Shown here piece after piece: positions 1 through 12,022 of a stretch of DNA of 64,000 bases. Source of the DNA: Crocodylus rhombifer. Lineage: Eukaryota > Chordata > Crocodylia > Crocodylidae. The stretch lies in NCBI GenBank assembly GCA_038503035.1, contig JAVSML010024230.1:99023-163022 (forward strand), in the 5' to 3' direction. A program made the position numbers and the translations under genes. The notes below the pieces were generated by a model. It saw nothing but the letters and a program-made list of their open reading frames with translations. It made no database searches and was not told the DNA's origin. Within the stretch, counting starts at the first letter, position 1. Every line of letters begins with the position of its first letter.

Positions 1-607
1 ATGGAGTGCTTTGTTACCACTGACAAGTCGCTAAGATTTAACCAAATGAAATATGGGGGAAATAATACCCAACACAAGTTACAATACCTTGTTAATTTTT
101 TAAGCTTCTCCTACTAATGATATGATGTAATTACAAATATTTTTTCTTTCCCTCTCTATCCATAATATGGCAAGCTATTGCTTTTGTTACAAGTGACCTA
201 TTACCTGAAAAGAAACAAAAAACACTTTGATTAGATAAAGAGCAGTTAATTTTACTATTGCTCTGGGAGAGTGCAATGAAAAAGCAACCTTTGGCACTTA
301 TTTGAATAATGAACATATAAATACTCAAAGCTGACAATAGGCTTAAGAAAAGACTTGATTTCCTATGCTAACTAGCTTTTATTGCAAAAAAATCTTCTTA
401 AACTTCCTTTCCCTTAACCATAACACTGTATTTCTTAGTTTACTGGCTAATTGTCAGTAATTGAAATTGTCTTGCATTGGCCAAATCCAGCATGCAAATA
501 ATCCCATTGAAATAATTTGGCTCATTTTAAGGAGTTTAAGCATCTCGTTCTCTTAACAATGTGAATGGCTTCAATGTGTACAGAAATGTAAGCTTTGATA
601 GTATTTC
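1..607. other. Unassigned AT-rich flank
   Basis: No repeat family or coding region is recognised. Short open frames here have no family features. The stretch ends at TTTC (604-607), the target duplication of the LTR that follows. Confidence 0.6.
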
Positions 608-637
608 TGTAGCAAACCCACCAGTTTTTCTTTTTTA

Positions 638-641
<4 letters not shown>

Positions 642-685
<44 letters not shown>
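642..685. repeat. (AT)n microsatellite
   Basis: About 22 uninterrupted AT units inside LTR R1. The equivalent site in LTR R2 holds an (AAT)n run (about 46090-46110), so this position of the LTR is prone to simple-repeat growth. Confidence 0.95.
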
Positions 686-687
<2 letters not shown>

Positions 688-1693
688 GATAGATATGCAT
701 ACCCTCCCCTTCCCCAACCATTTCTGACTTTTTCTCTCCCTCTCTATTCCCAATAGATAAGTATAAATGACCTCAGACTTAGGATAAGCTTTAACATTTT
801 TATTTTGGTAGCAAGTTTTTGGTTTGGGATATCAACTGTTTTATATATATTGTGTAATTATTAGGCTTGTATTGATTTTTACTGTTGTATATTGTATTAT
901 TATCATTTTTGTATTGATTTTTGTTGTTTCAGATGGATATTGTATGGTTTAGGCCTGCGTTTGTAAGTGAACCAAAGTCATGTCAAGTTTCCATTTTATA
1001 TGTCAAGCCTCCAGCTTCTGTCCTCTTCCTAGGCATCCCATGTTTCAACTGTATGAGTCCCACCCATGTAAATTGGTTCCCAGATGAATAAGTGTGATTG
1101 GGAATGCTTGACATACAATGGTAGCAGGCCTCTACTGAATGGCCTGTAATGACTGGACCATCACCTCACATTGATTCATCCAGGAACCACAGACCTCACC
1201 CAGGACCAGAGACAAGAACCCAGCATTTGAAAGACAAAAAATCCTGCAGAACCAGCAACTCTACCGTTGTACCTCACCATTACAGACACCTAAAACTGCA
1301 CATCCCTGCATGGAGCGCACATGCTCAGTACACCAGGGACTGACCCTTGCCTGGGCATGCCTCCTGTCAGTAGGGTCACACAAAGTCTGCCCCTGTAAAA
1401 AGGGGCAGTGAAGAGAGACCCAGTGGGAATGCCATTTCCATTCAGACCAGACCAGCTTCATGTCACCTATCTACCCCAGAGGCCCTGCTGGCGACCCCCT
1501 CTGGACAACACCAATTTGAAGGAGACCCCAACTGGCCATCGAGGATCAACTTCCAGTTTGGGAGATAGGTAGATATTACCTGCACACCTCCTCCTAGAAT
1601 TTGGACTCTCTGTCTCTCTCTCTATAACTCTCTCTCTCCTGGATTGCAATGGACTTCAGCCCCTGCACCAAGCCTCTGTAACCCCTGCTGCCA

Positions 1694-1714
1694 GTGTGTG
1701 TGTGTGTGTGTGTG
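1694..1714. repeat. (GT)n microsatellite
   Basis: Roughly ten GT units inside LTR R1, just upstream of its first AATAAA. Copy R2 has a shorter, interrupted version. Confidence 0.9.
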
Positions 1715-2661
1715 GTGGGTACAAGGGAACCAATAAAACATTGTGTCACCATCTCCCCGATACAATAAAACCACTGTCATTTGCAACCCTGAGTTGCATC
1801 ATGTTTTATTGAATCCCAGTTTCTTCCCTATCTTAAATTCCAGCCTTGTTTTCTATTTCTCTCAGCTCCAGCCCCCCCCAATAGTTTCCTGATCTCCTCC
1901 CAATTCTGTCTCCCCTTTTCTGCCACCTCTCAGACTTTCCTTGCTTTCCTGCTGCCCCCACCGCCTTTCAGTCTCTCTTGCCGCTTTTCCTGTGATTTTC
2001 TCCTCTCCCCCTACTCCTACTTCCTTTTTCCTGTGACTTTCTGCTGCCTTTTTCTGCTTTCCTGCTGTCCTGCCACCTTTCAGTCTCTCCTGCCAATTTT
2101 CCTGTGATTTTCTGCTGTCCATCTCTCTGTTTTCATGGTTCCCCCACACCTTCTGTAGTCCTCCCTCCCCACTACGGCTTCCCAGCTCCTCTTGGCTGTC
2201 CTACAGTTTTCTTCAGCAGCTGGAGCCTTTCTCCAGCTCCCAGCACCTACTGCCACTCCCTGCAACTTATTTAGCTGCCCTGGAGCCATCCTATGGCTCC
2301 CCACACCCAGAGCCCCTCTTTAACACCCACACTTTCCCTTGGTCCCATTTTCACTCTCCCTACCTACCTTTTCAGTTCCCCCATAGCTCTGGCTCCAGTC
2401 CCAACCTCTGTGCCAGCATTGCTCCTCTGTTCTACAGGCTTTGGGCATTGTCTTTTAATCAATTAAGATCAATTAACCTAAAGTTACCCACAGGACTCAG
2501 TTCTTCACCCTAAGCCCCTCTAGTCTATGAGTTCTAATCCTGGTCCCAGTAGCTTTCACTCCCAGGAACTTTCACTCCCTACACTTCTATTTTCTTACCT
2601 TAACTTTTCCCTAGGTATCCCAAGTACACCCAGCACATACATACATACATACATGCAGCAC

Positions 2662-3650
2662 TGTGATGGCCAGAACCAGATGGATTAATAAGCAATAGAT
2701 ATGTGCTTCTTAGAGATATTTGGTATTTTGCCTAAACAGGTAATCTTAGTTAATATAAACTTGTAAGTTTGTAAGCTTGTAAACCACAAATGTAACTTTT
2801 CTGTCATAAGTTTAACCAAAATGATAAAATTAACTGTTTGTGGAACTGACTGGACCACATAGGCAAAGCTGTAGATGTGAGGTTAACTGACCTAATGGTT
2901 TCTGCTCAGGGTTCAGCTTTCATGATGAAAAACTGGATCCCACTGCCTGGCACACCCAACACGTTCCAGGAAAGCACATCCCAAGAAAGCATATCCAAAT
3001 GAAACCTAAAAGGGGTTGGGGTTTAGGCGGAGCAATGTCAATTTCAAACCTAAAGGTGCAGCATTATAATTTGCTTATTGGATAAACCCGAGTCTGGGGA
3101 GAAACCTTATATGATAAATTTAACACCTTTCAATCCCATAGCGTAACAGCTATAGGGCAACATTATAAGTGGCTCTAAAGCCAACAGATTAGCATAAGAC
3201 TAGGTATAAAAGCATGTGCATCAGGTAACCAGCAGGAAGGAGGGAACAGAACCCGCCCAGACCCCGGACTCCTGGTGTGAGTGAGGTTCAGATTCTGATC
3301 AAGGGACCTTCCCTGGTAATCCCTCTGACAGTGTCAATCGGGGACTCCTGACTTTCCTGGAATCACTTGGCGAGCACCTGGCATTGAGGGACTATCAATA
3401 AGTTGCCAACCCATGTCTGTCTATCTGTTGTTTTGAACATATCTGTTATTTACTATTAGCTCTTTAATACTGTATTATCTGCTTATCGCATTTATCTTTC
3501 TGTTAACTGTTGTGTGTGTGTGTGTAAGCTATAATAAATTTGCCTTCACTTCACTCCCAACTTTGCCTCCTTGATCCGAAACTGAATCAAACAGCCCAGT
3601 TGGCCTGTGATAAAATTGATACACTCACAGTGCCCAGCTGGCCTATGACA
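2662..3650 (+). mobile_element. Solo LTR, family C, copy 1 (C1), nested in LTR R1
   Basis: The insert starts TGTGATGGCC and ends CTATGACA. It is absent from the matching place in LTR R2 (about 44350), which acts as an empty site. Its flanks are CAGCAC (2656-2661) and CAACAC (3651-3656), a 6-bp duplication with one mismatch. TATAAAA lies at 3205-3211 and AATAAA at 3533-3538, giving + orientation. It is 989 bp and has no internal region, so it is solo. A second copy of the same family is at 15819-16772. The 6-bp duplication is more typical of class II ERVs than of Gypsy elements, but no coding part is present to decide. Confidence 0.85.
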
Positions 3651-4317
3651 CAACACTCAACTTAGGAACTCACCCGTGTGTATGTGTAGGTGGGTGGTAT
3701 GTGTGTGAATTAGTGAATATGTGTGTGTGTACATACACACATATATAGATATCGTGTGTGTGTGTGGCATATGAATTGGCAATCCACGTATGTGTATTGG
3801 ATGTGCAGGTATTGGTAACTGATTCTGTCTAAATTTGGTGTGTGTAGCGTGTATCATCTTAAATTGGTGATAAGTGTGCATGAACCTAGACTGGTTATTT
3901 TGAATGTGTGTGTATCTGAGTTGCTAGTGTAAGTGTGTATGCCTAGTAGGGGTGTATGCACCTAGTGAGTGTATGTGTGCTTAATTGGTTTTTATGTGTG
4001 CATGTGCAGTTGTACACCACACCCTCCTGTCTAACAGCTCAGTATTGAGATCCTGAGTTTTGGCCTGACCCTTCAGGGTAACATTTCAGTCTGTAATATA
4101 TTTGGATATTTTCATTACAACCATCAAATATACATTGGTCTTAATCACTGGCTATACAATCAGGTTTTTTAAATGTTTGTTTAGCATTTATTGGGAAAAC
4201 TACCAAATTTATTTCTTCATTTGACAGTAGGTTCATCAGTTACTCTGAAATATCACTCCCTGTTCTGCCTTGGAGACTTCTTTTTTCATTCATAGTGCAT
4301 ACCCCAATGAGAGCCAA

Positions 4318-4404
4318 TGTGCAGGGGCACATGTTTCCCATGGGACGAATAGCAGCAGCACATAGTTGTGTTGTTGCTATTTGCCCCAGATGTGCCCCTG
4401 CACA
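4318..4404. repeat. 87-bp inverted repeat (hairpin)
   Basis: Two perfect 15-base arms, TGTGCAGGGGCACAT at 4318-4332 and its complement at 4390-4404, enclose a second arm pair (AATAGCAGCAGCACA against TGTGTTGTTGCTATT, two mismatches). The only unpaired parts are an internal bulge and a loop of a few bases. The arrangement fits the core of a foldback or MITE-type transposon; a precursor-miRNA-like transcript is a less likely reading. Confidence 0.75.
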
Positions 4405-5387
4405 TGCACTGTGGCACATGGCAAAGTAACACAGGTGTGGTAGGGGATCCTGGGGCCAGCACCTGTGCTTATCCCAGCAACCCGGGGGCCTCCTGCAGCA
4501 GCAGCGGCATTGAGCCAGCCATGGTCCCTAGGGAGCGCTATAGCCCAATCTCTCCTCCTGCTACCACATCAAGGGGATAAAAGGTGGGATGCACTTTCTG
4601 CTCCTTGGTTCATCAAAAATCAGGCTAGAGATACAGGCATGTGTCATGGTCGTAGTGGCTTTAAGCACTGGAAGCATTCTAGAATCACTTTGTCCTACTA
4701 CGTCACTGAATGTGCAAGACTTCTTTTATTTTTCTTTCCTTTATAGGACATTCCATAACCTCATCTGTGGCTTGGTGTCCTCCCCACTCCCTAAGATGAT
4801 GTCATGAGGCATCAAAGCTTTTTTGCCTTGTAGCCATAAATCTTGAGTTGTTCACACAATGACATCGGATCAAACCCCCATATACCTTTGTTTTTGCTCA
4901 CTCGCTCTTTTTTCCCATCTTCTTAGTGCAGATAAGATGGCATATTTTTCTTCAAGAATGGACTTGCCTTGAACTGACTACTTCTCGAGTTTCCAGGACA
5001 CTGAGGACTGAGTGCAGGGAGCATCCCCTGCTAATTAACTGAGTAGTGGAGGTGGCAAAAAACAGTGTGCCCAGAAGCTCTTAGCTGCACTGGCTTCCCC
5101 TTCTCATCTGCCACTGCCCTGGCAGGCAGGGGCTGTGATTTAAAAGCTAAGAGGGCCAGGAGTCCATTTTGGGAGGTGCCTTATTAGACCCAGCCTCTTG
5201 AGCTTCCCCTTACCAGCTAGCTGATCTGGAACAGGTTGGGTAAGGAAAGATGCAGTACCACAGTGACAAGGTTTAGGAAGCTAGTCATAGTGGCTGAGTT
5301 TTTCCCACCTTCTACTACCCCAGTAGTCCTCTGAGATGGAGTGCAAGGAAAGAGGTTATTTTCCTTCAGGGGGAGCTGGGAGGGTTC

Positions 5388-5428
5388 CCACCATGGGAGG
5401 CTGCCCTTTCTGCAGTCTCCCATGGTGG
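5388..5428. repeat. 41-bp hairpin
   Basis: Arms of 17 bases (5388-5404 and 5412-5428) with one mismatch surround a 7-base loop. The outer 12 bases, CCACCATGGGAG, pair perfectly. No coding or terminator context is visible; it is probably part of a decayed mobile element. Confidence 0.7.
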
Positions 5429-5884
5429 AATGGAGTGGGGATAGGGGCATTCTACTGGGGCTGGAAATCTCTCTGGTTTTCTATGGCACCTGCTGTTTTT
5501 CAGAGTTCCTCAGCTGCTGTCAACCTACATTTGGCAGGGGAAGAATGGGAGTCAACTCCCCAAGCAGGGAGGCTGTCAAATAATGGGCTCCACTAAGGAC
5601 AGAAGCAGCCCAGGGAACAGCCCTGGATGGGTAGCTTGGCTGTGAAATTTCTTCCAGTAGAAACGACCATCTGTATACAGCCTCTGAAGACCAGGGAACA
5701 ATGGGTCACCTAAAGACCCAGAAGCTTTGGCCTTGAAAATTCTGAGCTCTGTGCGATGTTTGCAGAAGCTCAGTGTAGCTCAGAGGTGGATATGCTACCA
5801 CCTTTTTCCATTGATACCCATGGATTAGGGTGTAAGAGATTCAGTCATGCTTAGAAGGTGGTAAAGACAACAGATTCCCTAATA

Positions 5885-6431
5885 CGAGGGGTGATCAAAA
5901 AGTTCTAAGACAGCCTTTATTTTAAAGAATAGTGTACAAACAACATTTTTATGAGCTGTCCCCTTCAAAGTAATCTCTCCCAGATGATATGCACTTGTCC
6001 AAATGTTCCTGCGACTTTCAGAAGCAATGCTGAAAGTCTTCATCTGTGAGTTTTTTGAGTTCCGCTTTCACATTCTTATGGATGGTTGGAATGTCATCAA
6101 TGAAACCTCCTTCCTTTCAGCTTCATTTTGATTTTTGGGAACAGAAAAAAGTCACATGGGGCAAGGTCAGATAAATACAGAGGATCACAGGAATGTGTTT
6201 TTTCAGCAAAAAATTCTTGAATGGAGGCAGCAGTGTATGATGGAGCATTGTCATGGTGCAGAAACCGTCTACCATTTTCACACAGCTCATGGCGATTTCT
6301 TCTAACTTTATCCCTCAATCGAATCAAAACCTCTTTATAAAAGGCCTGATTGATTGTTTGACCACTCAGTACAAATTCCTGATGAATGATACGCTGAACA
6401 TCAAGTCTTAGAACTTTTTGATCAAACCATG
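5885..6431 (-). mobile_element. Internally deleted mariner transposon
   Basis: The 547-bp element has terminal inverted repeats of about 27 bp that share TGATCAAAAAGTTCTAAGAC and differ mainly in the outer bases. TA dinucleotides flank it (5883-5884 and 6432-6433), the usual mariner target duplication. A full mariner is about 1.3 kb, so more than half has been lost. The remaining coding part is the transposase C-terminal portion, read on the minus strand. The matching ends and TA flanks show a single insertion, later or already deleted inside. Confidence 0.9.
6097..6327 (-). pseudogene. Mariner transposase, C-terminal fragment
   Basis: An open stretch of about 76 residues matches the mariner transposase catalytic core. 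It has HHDNAP around the second catalytic Asp and LAPCDFFLFPK around the third, followed by a KGRRF-like motif. About 32 residues separate these two Asp residues, where mariner normally has 34, so two residues appear lost. The DNA-binding N-terminal half and the first catalytic Asp are missing. The protein would not be active; the copy can only be a passive substrate for an active mariner. Confidence 0.9.
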
Positions 6432-6433
6432 TA

Positions 6434-9400
6434 TACCCATCATAAAAAGGGCTAGATCACTCCCCAGAGTTGTGTGGCACATAGGCCTGAAAATACTTAG
6501 GTGCCAATATCAATTTGATATGCTTGATATGCTCCATGTGCCAAGACTGTCTATTCCATATGCCCAGCACTACCTAGCATTGCAAATTCCTGGATGCCAT
6601 TACACACTCTGGCACCAGATTCATTCCTGCCTCAGGTAGCACAGCTGCCATGCCTGGTACCACCATCAATCATGGTTTCCACTTCCCCTGATTCTGGCCT
6701 TATTTTCAGCACTGACAGAGTTACTTTGCTCAAAGTGCCTGTCAATATCCTCTTAAGGCTCTGAATGAGTAGTCTCTGTTGCCCTTGAATCATAGACACT
6801 CTAACCAAAAACCAGATGCTATACAGATCAGCCATAGACACAGTGCTACACAGAATACCTATAAGTGCTTGTATGACCAGCATAATTTTGTATCAATGCT
6901 AGCTTAAATTCATGAGCTTCCTGCCCTGATCTTTCTGTGGGTTTTCCTCATACTGTGTATGGCCCCTCAAATCTGCACCCTAACAATCCTAGGCCTATCT
7001 TTACAGGTTAAAATATTTCAACTTATGTAATCCAAGTAGAGCTACTCTAAAAGAATTTAAGTGAAAAGGTCACGGAGATATTCCATGTCCCATACCCAAG
7101 GGTAGGTCAAATACACAGCTGGGATAAGGCAGATCAGTGTCACTGAAGTTGTCTCTTCTTACACCACCAGTGTTTTTGTGTATTTCATAACAGGAGAAAC
7201 AATTAATTAACCCAGATATTAATATATTATAGCTGTATATATACCCTTTTAAATATGTGGCACTGCACAAAACAGTAGCCCAGATTATATTTTTGTTTAT
7301 CGGTACAAGACCGCAACAATCTCCAATCACTTTCTGTATAGACACATTTCCCTCAAACCAAATTATCTCTCCAGTAGGTTTCTGGAAGTTCAATAAACTT
7401 GACGATATTATTAGGGTACTGAGCCCATTTTATACAGACACCATAGTATATTGTGGGATAGTAACACATATTAAACAGCTCTGTCTAACATAATTAGCTC
7501 TCATAACTCTCCAGAGCAAGCACAAAGATATATTTTCTAGGGAATTATGGACTGGGAATGATCAAGATTTGTTTTTAAAAAAGCTAAATCAACAAAATAC
7601 TGCCAAACTATATTATAAAGGACAACTAAAGTTTAGAAAGATTAGAGATGATTAAAATATGTTTTAACTGGGCAATGTTGTGGTTATATACATTTATTCA
7701 ATATAACTCTGTTAATCACTATGCCATGTTGTCTTTTTAGTATAGGTATTTTTTTTTATAGAAGTTACTTGCAAGGTACTTATAATAGAATTTTTTTTAT
7801 AAGAAAAATATTTCTTTGTTTGTGACAGCAGCTCTCTGGTATAATGCCATCTGAATACTCCCCCCACCCCCCTCCAGTTTTATCCTTAAATGGCTTTCTT
7901 GCCCTTATTATATATTATCTCCCCTGCAACTAATATACATTTGCTATCAGGAAAAATTAATGTTGGGAAATAATGTATTTAGATCTGTCCCAACACTGCA
8001 AGTCATTCTTCACTGGTAAAACCACAGCTCAAACATGCATGTTCATAATCAAATGAATGTACTAGTATACATGAAGTGAATTGAGGTATACTTCCATGTC
8101 CCCAGTTATTTAATGTTTCTGAATGTTTCAATTTAGATTTCCAAAAAAGGTTATTTCCCATTTGTATAAGAAGTTATACATTTGGTAAAATCTTTAAAAT
8201 AAAGGTCAGCAACAACTTGATGAATACATTGTGCAAAATACTATCAAAGAATGATTATTCAACCTTTTTTATAACACTGAATATTAAGTAGCCACACAAT
8301 CTAATAGCGCCTTTCAGGCTTTAGCTGGTTGGAGTTGTAGCTCAATGAGAAGGACTGATGTTTTTCATTGGATAGCTGACAGCCTTCTCTTTTGATTAGA
8401 ATAGAACAGCCACCCATGGACACCCACCCCACTCCCCACCCTCACCATCACACTCAATGTAGACAGTTCTCAAAAAAACCACTTTACTGCTTTCACATAA
8501 ATAGACTGAGCATTTCCCCCCTCCCGCCCCAACAACAGAGCTCCTTTACCACCCACGCCACCCACCACCAATAAGACAACCTCTTCCATGTGTGAACTAT
8601 TTATATTCTTCTGGCCTCAAGCACGGGCTGCCACTCCAGGGCTTCCATGTGCCACTCCTCCAGGCCCAGGAGAAGCATCCTAAACACCTGGGTTCAGGTC
8701 CACCTGGTCTTGTACCTCCTTGTGTGCCATGTCCTCTTCCCACCACGTGTCCTGCTGAATGACATCCTATGCCTGCCAGGCCTGAATGTCCACCAGCTAC
8801 TCCTTCAATGCTGTCACCAGCTGATCCAGGAGGAGGGGCCAGTCTTTGTCCTCCTCCAGCACACCTGGCACATCTACAGGGACCTTACAACACCTTCTGC
8901 TGTCCTGGGAAATATGAATTTTCATTTCCACCTAGGAAAATTTTTACAATCTTTGCATTCTCCTATGCCTGAAGAAAGATGATGAGAAGTGCAGTTCATA
9001 GATGCAGCTCTGAAAAGTGGTTTGTACATTCAAACAAACACCTAACCTGATCTCATTACCAGAACTGAAGCCAACTTCCTACAGCTCAAAACACAAAACC
9101 TGCCAACTATCTCCAGTACCCCACAAACTGCACACCAGAATCTATCAAAGACAACAATACCCAACTACCTGTGAGGGCACATTCCTCACAAAAAAAACAC
9201 TCTGCCTCAAGTCTCTCAGGCCTGATACTGAGAGGGAACAAATTACAATGAAAACCACTTTCCGCAGCTGGGCCTATGAACTTAATTTATCAGCCTCCTA
9301 GTTACAGAAACTCATGGACTCATTACAGATTAGACAGTGGAATTCTGGCACACTGTGACCTGCCAGACATCTGATTCCCCACGTACCTCTTCACTTTTAC

Positions 9401-10034
9401 CTGTACTGCTAGATCCCCCTTTCCCCCCTCCCTACTCCCTACCCCATCCTGTCTCTCACCCTCTGATGCCTCCATTTCCATTTTCACTGACTGGCTTTCC
9501 TGTCTACATTGCATACCAGGCCAGCCTCTGGCTTCTTTACAATTCCTTCCATTCAGGACCAAATGAAGGTACTTCCTCAGCTTGACAGGGTTTTTCAACC
9601 CTAAATCTGGTGTCCCAGGCAGCTAAGCTGAGTTCACCAGGAGCCTCACAACTGTACTGCAACCAGCAAGTGTCAGGCCTGTCAAAGACATGACAGGTCT
9701 GGGCATTCCCCAGCCAGGACTGTGTGTGTGCACGTGTTAGCTGGAGGTTATGGCACCTCCTACCTGCCTTTCACCAGAGGATCATTGGTCCTGGCATTTA
9801 CAGGGCTATAGCACCACCAGCAGTCTCACCAGGTTTCCCTACCGTGGTAGGATGCAGTTTTAGTGGTCATGCCCATGACCTGGGCCCTCTTCCTTCCACA
9901 TAGCCCTAATCCCATACTGCCAAGTTTATCCTGGCAGGAAAATGAGCTCATTAGGGACATGTTTTTCCTCTGCTGACTGGTGATGCAGTGAGTGTCCCCT
10001 CCAGCTGAGAGGAGGGCATTAGTTGGCTTTTAAA
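6434..10034. other. Unassigned stretch
   Basis: No convincing gene. 6434-8390 is AT-rich and featureless. 8390-8590 is C-rich on the + strand. 8640-8900 gives a broken Gln/Glu/Trp-rich frame on the minus strand that faintly recalls the Myb/SANT-type proteins of Harbinger transposons, too weak to call. 9300-10030 may contain the unrecognised 3' end of the hAT element whose coding region starts at about 10035. Confidence 0.45.
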
Positions 10035-10223
10035 AACTCAAAAAAGGAAATTGGTGCAGACAGAGTGAGGAGGGTAGCACTCCATCTGTAGGTGGAGCTT
10101 GGGGAATTCCAGCAGCAGGAGGTTCAATTTTAGGAACACCAGGTGCTCCACAAAAGCAGGATCCAAGTAGGTGTGGTGGCGTGTAACAACATCCCCAGCA
10201 ATGCTTGGAACATTGGTGAGTGG
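10035..10223 (-). pseudogene. hAT transposase, C-terminal end (split from the main part)
   Basis: Read on the minus strand, this stretch gives NVPS, then AGDVVTR and a later LVFLK-like motif. These are the conserved end of the hAT C-terminal dimerisation domain, in which a Ser-Val and Arg-Val-Phe-Ser region precedes Ala-Gly-Asp. The SERVFS part itself is damaged by a small deletion or frameshift. The upstream part of the same domain ends at 17253 on the far side of Gypsy A, so the two pieces were one reading frame before Gypsy A landed. Known role: dimerisation of the cut-and-paste transposase. The piece is inactive here. Confidence 0.75.
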
Positions 10224-12022
10224 TGTAACAGGTCACCCTCCCCGGCTCCAACTTTTGCGTCATCTGCGCCCTATGTGGGGCACCCTTGGAGTCCCCTAAA
10301 GGTTTCTCATGTCCTGCTCTCTACTCACCTGCCAAATTTTGATGGAAATATTATACTGATGTTCTTGTAAGCAGGAGACTACCTATTGTTTTTGTATGTT
10401 GGGGTCCTCCACCACCACTGGCCTTGACCCCAGTCTTTCTTTAGCTAGCCCTCCCCATCTAAACCCACCAGATAGGGTTTGATGCCGAGGCTCTAGCTCT
10501 TTAGTCATAGGGCTCATGGCCCTCCTTTTTGCTCCAGTCTGGAGCCCAGCCTCCCTGGCCCAGGGGCCTATCCACCAGCCCCACAGCCAGAGGTTCACAA
10601 GTTCATAAGCCGGGCAATGACCCTGACTCCACAATCCCATTCCAAAAAAAACCCCCACAGTCACACCCTCGGTGCACCAGGCCACCCTGGCCTTTAAGGA
10701 TTGCCCTCTCTGTTGCCAGGCTGTCCTAGCCACCTGTGGAGGGTTTGGAATTGATAGTATGGTTGGGCTAGAAAGATAAGAAAGGTTTATTGACATTGAC
10801 TTAACAAAAACACAACTGTGTGTAGTAACAAGACAAACAGTTACAGACAAGAATAATTCACATTGGCAACTTATCAGCAGTCCCCTTTGATGCCTAAAGT
10901 ACAACAAGTTTCTCTTTCCACAGAACTTAGTGAAATCGGGCATCCCTGATTAGTGCTGTCTGAGAGGTACTGGGAAGGACCTTGGTATTCAGTCCTTGGG
11001 CTCCTCGAGAACCACGGGCCCAGTGATCCAGGTCAACAGTTAACTAATCCTTTTCACAGAGCTGTATCTTCCTTCTGAATGATTTCTGGATGTTCCAGCC
11101 AATTTATAGTTTCTGAACAGTACTGATAACTTACAGCCACTTAGATTCTTTTTACTTCAACTGTCTTTAGACTGATCAATAGCAACAAGCCTTGCATTCC
11201 TTTTGATAAGGTTAATTTTAACTATGCCAGAGGGCCTTATTGCTTCATGGCTTTGCTAAATTTACTAGGCCTTACTTTATACAAGGCCTTACTACATGTT
11301 AAACTTTAATTAGGCTCTTGGCAACAACATACAGCTTAATATGTAAACAAACACAAAAAAAAACTTGGTCTAACTTTCATAGAGTCTTCAGCACTTTTAT
11401 CACACAGACATAATTTTCAGCTGTCACACTGGGCCTGTGCCCCTGAATGCTGTGCCCTTTCCGTCGCTGGGCCTGTGCACTCCAAATACTGCACCCACAC
11501 TGGCACTGGAATCCCCACGCTACAGGAGGGCTCCAATGAGGTCTCCTCCTTCCCCAATAGCCTCACCCAAATCACTGGTTTTATTCAATAACAAAAAAAT
11601 ATGAACAGTTCTGTCTCTGGGCTATAACTGCCACCAAAAAAAATTATTAAAGAAGGCAGCACACCAGCTTACATTTACTCAACGGTTTGTGCTTCTGCTC
11701 CCCACCATTGGCTACAGTCCTTTATCTGGTGGTGCTGCCACTTCTCTGGGGTCCTCAGTACTTCCCCTCCTCCAGCTTTTGGACCACTCACCAAGCCTCT
11801 CTGTGGAGCTCTTATACACTCGTTCCCCTTTGGCTGCTGGTCCTCTACTGCTGCCAAGCCCAAGGCTTTTATAGTTCTGGCCTTCCCCCTTCTGGTCACC
11901 TGACTGGGTGGCCTGATTCAGCTTTTAACTCCCACACCTTACCAGTACACTGTGCCTAGAAAGTTCTGGTTTTAAAGGGGCTGACCTGCCTTCTGGTAAC
12001 AGGGCTAGGGTTCCTTGTTACA
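10224..12022 (-). mobile_element. Gypsy A 3' LTR (left)
   Basis: It runs from TGTAACAGG to CCTTGTTACA and is 1799 bp. On the minus strand TATAAAA lies at 11867-11873 and AATAAA at 11580-11585. The first 350 bp and last 170 bp match the right LTR closely; the middle, about 10575-11850, has no partner there. A second minus-strand AATAAA near 10784 leaves open whether the middle is original or an inserted element. Confidence 0.85.

Larger units (their letters stand above)
608..4083 (+). mobile_element. Solo LTR, family R, copy 1 (R1), with nested LTR C1
   Basis: The segment begins TGTAGC and ends GTAACA and is flanked by a perfect 4-bp duplication TTTC (604-607 and 4084-4087), as expected for an LTR retrotransposon. 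The same unit recurs inverted at 42961-46132, with similarity from end to end. Promoter-like and polyadenylation signals lie in order on the + strand: a TATA-like TGTAAAAAGG near 1394 (TATAAAAAGG in copy R2) and AATAAA at 1732-1737 and 1764-1769. Without the nested LTR it is about 2.5 kb, long for an LTR. No internal coding region follows, so it is a solo LTR left by recombination. The TG...CA ends and 4-bp duplication suggest a Ty3/Gypsy or ERV origin; the exact family is not known to me. Confidence 0.75.
4084..5884. other. Unassigned stretch with two hairpins
   Basis: No coding region or known repeat is recognised. The part from about 4290 to 5640 is richer in GC than its flanks and holds two strong inverted repeats, listed separately, so it may be worn-down non-autonomous DNA transposons. 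Confidence 0.5.

Noticed and set aside
8640..8900. Gln/Glu/Trp-rich frame recalling Harbinger Myb/SANT proteins
   Set aside because: Only a faint compositional likeness; stops interrupt it and no terminal repeats were seen.
9897..9915. TAGCCCTAATCCC as a possible left end of the hAT element
   Set aside because: The motif is in the wrong orientation for that end and the 8 bases next to 20785 do not recur beside it.
10383..10943. 186-codon open frame on the minus strand
   Set aside because: It lies wholly within the Gypsy A left LTR, has no domain features and mirrors GC-rich LTR sequence.
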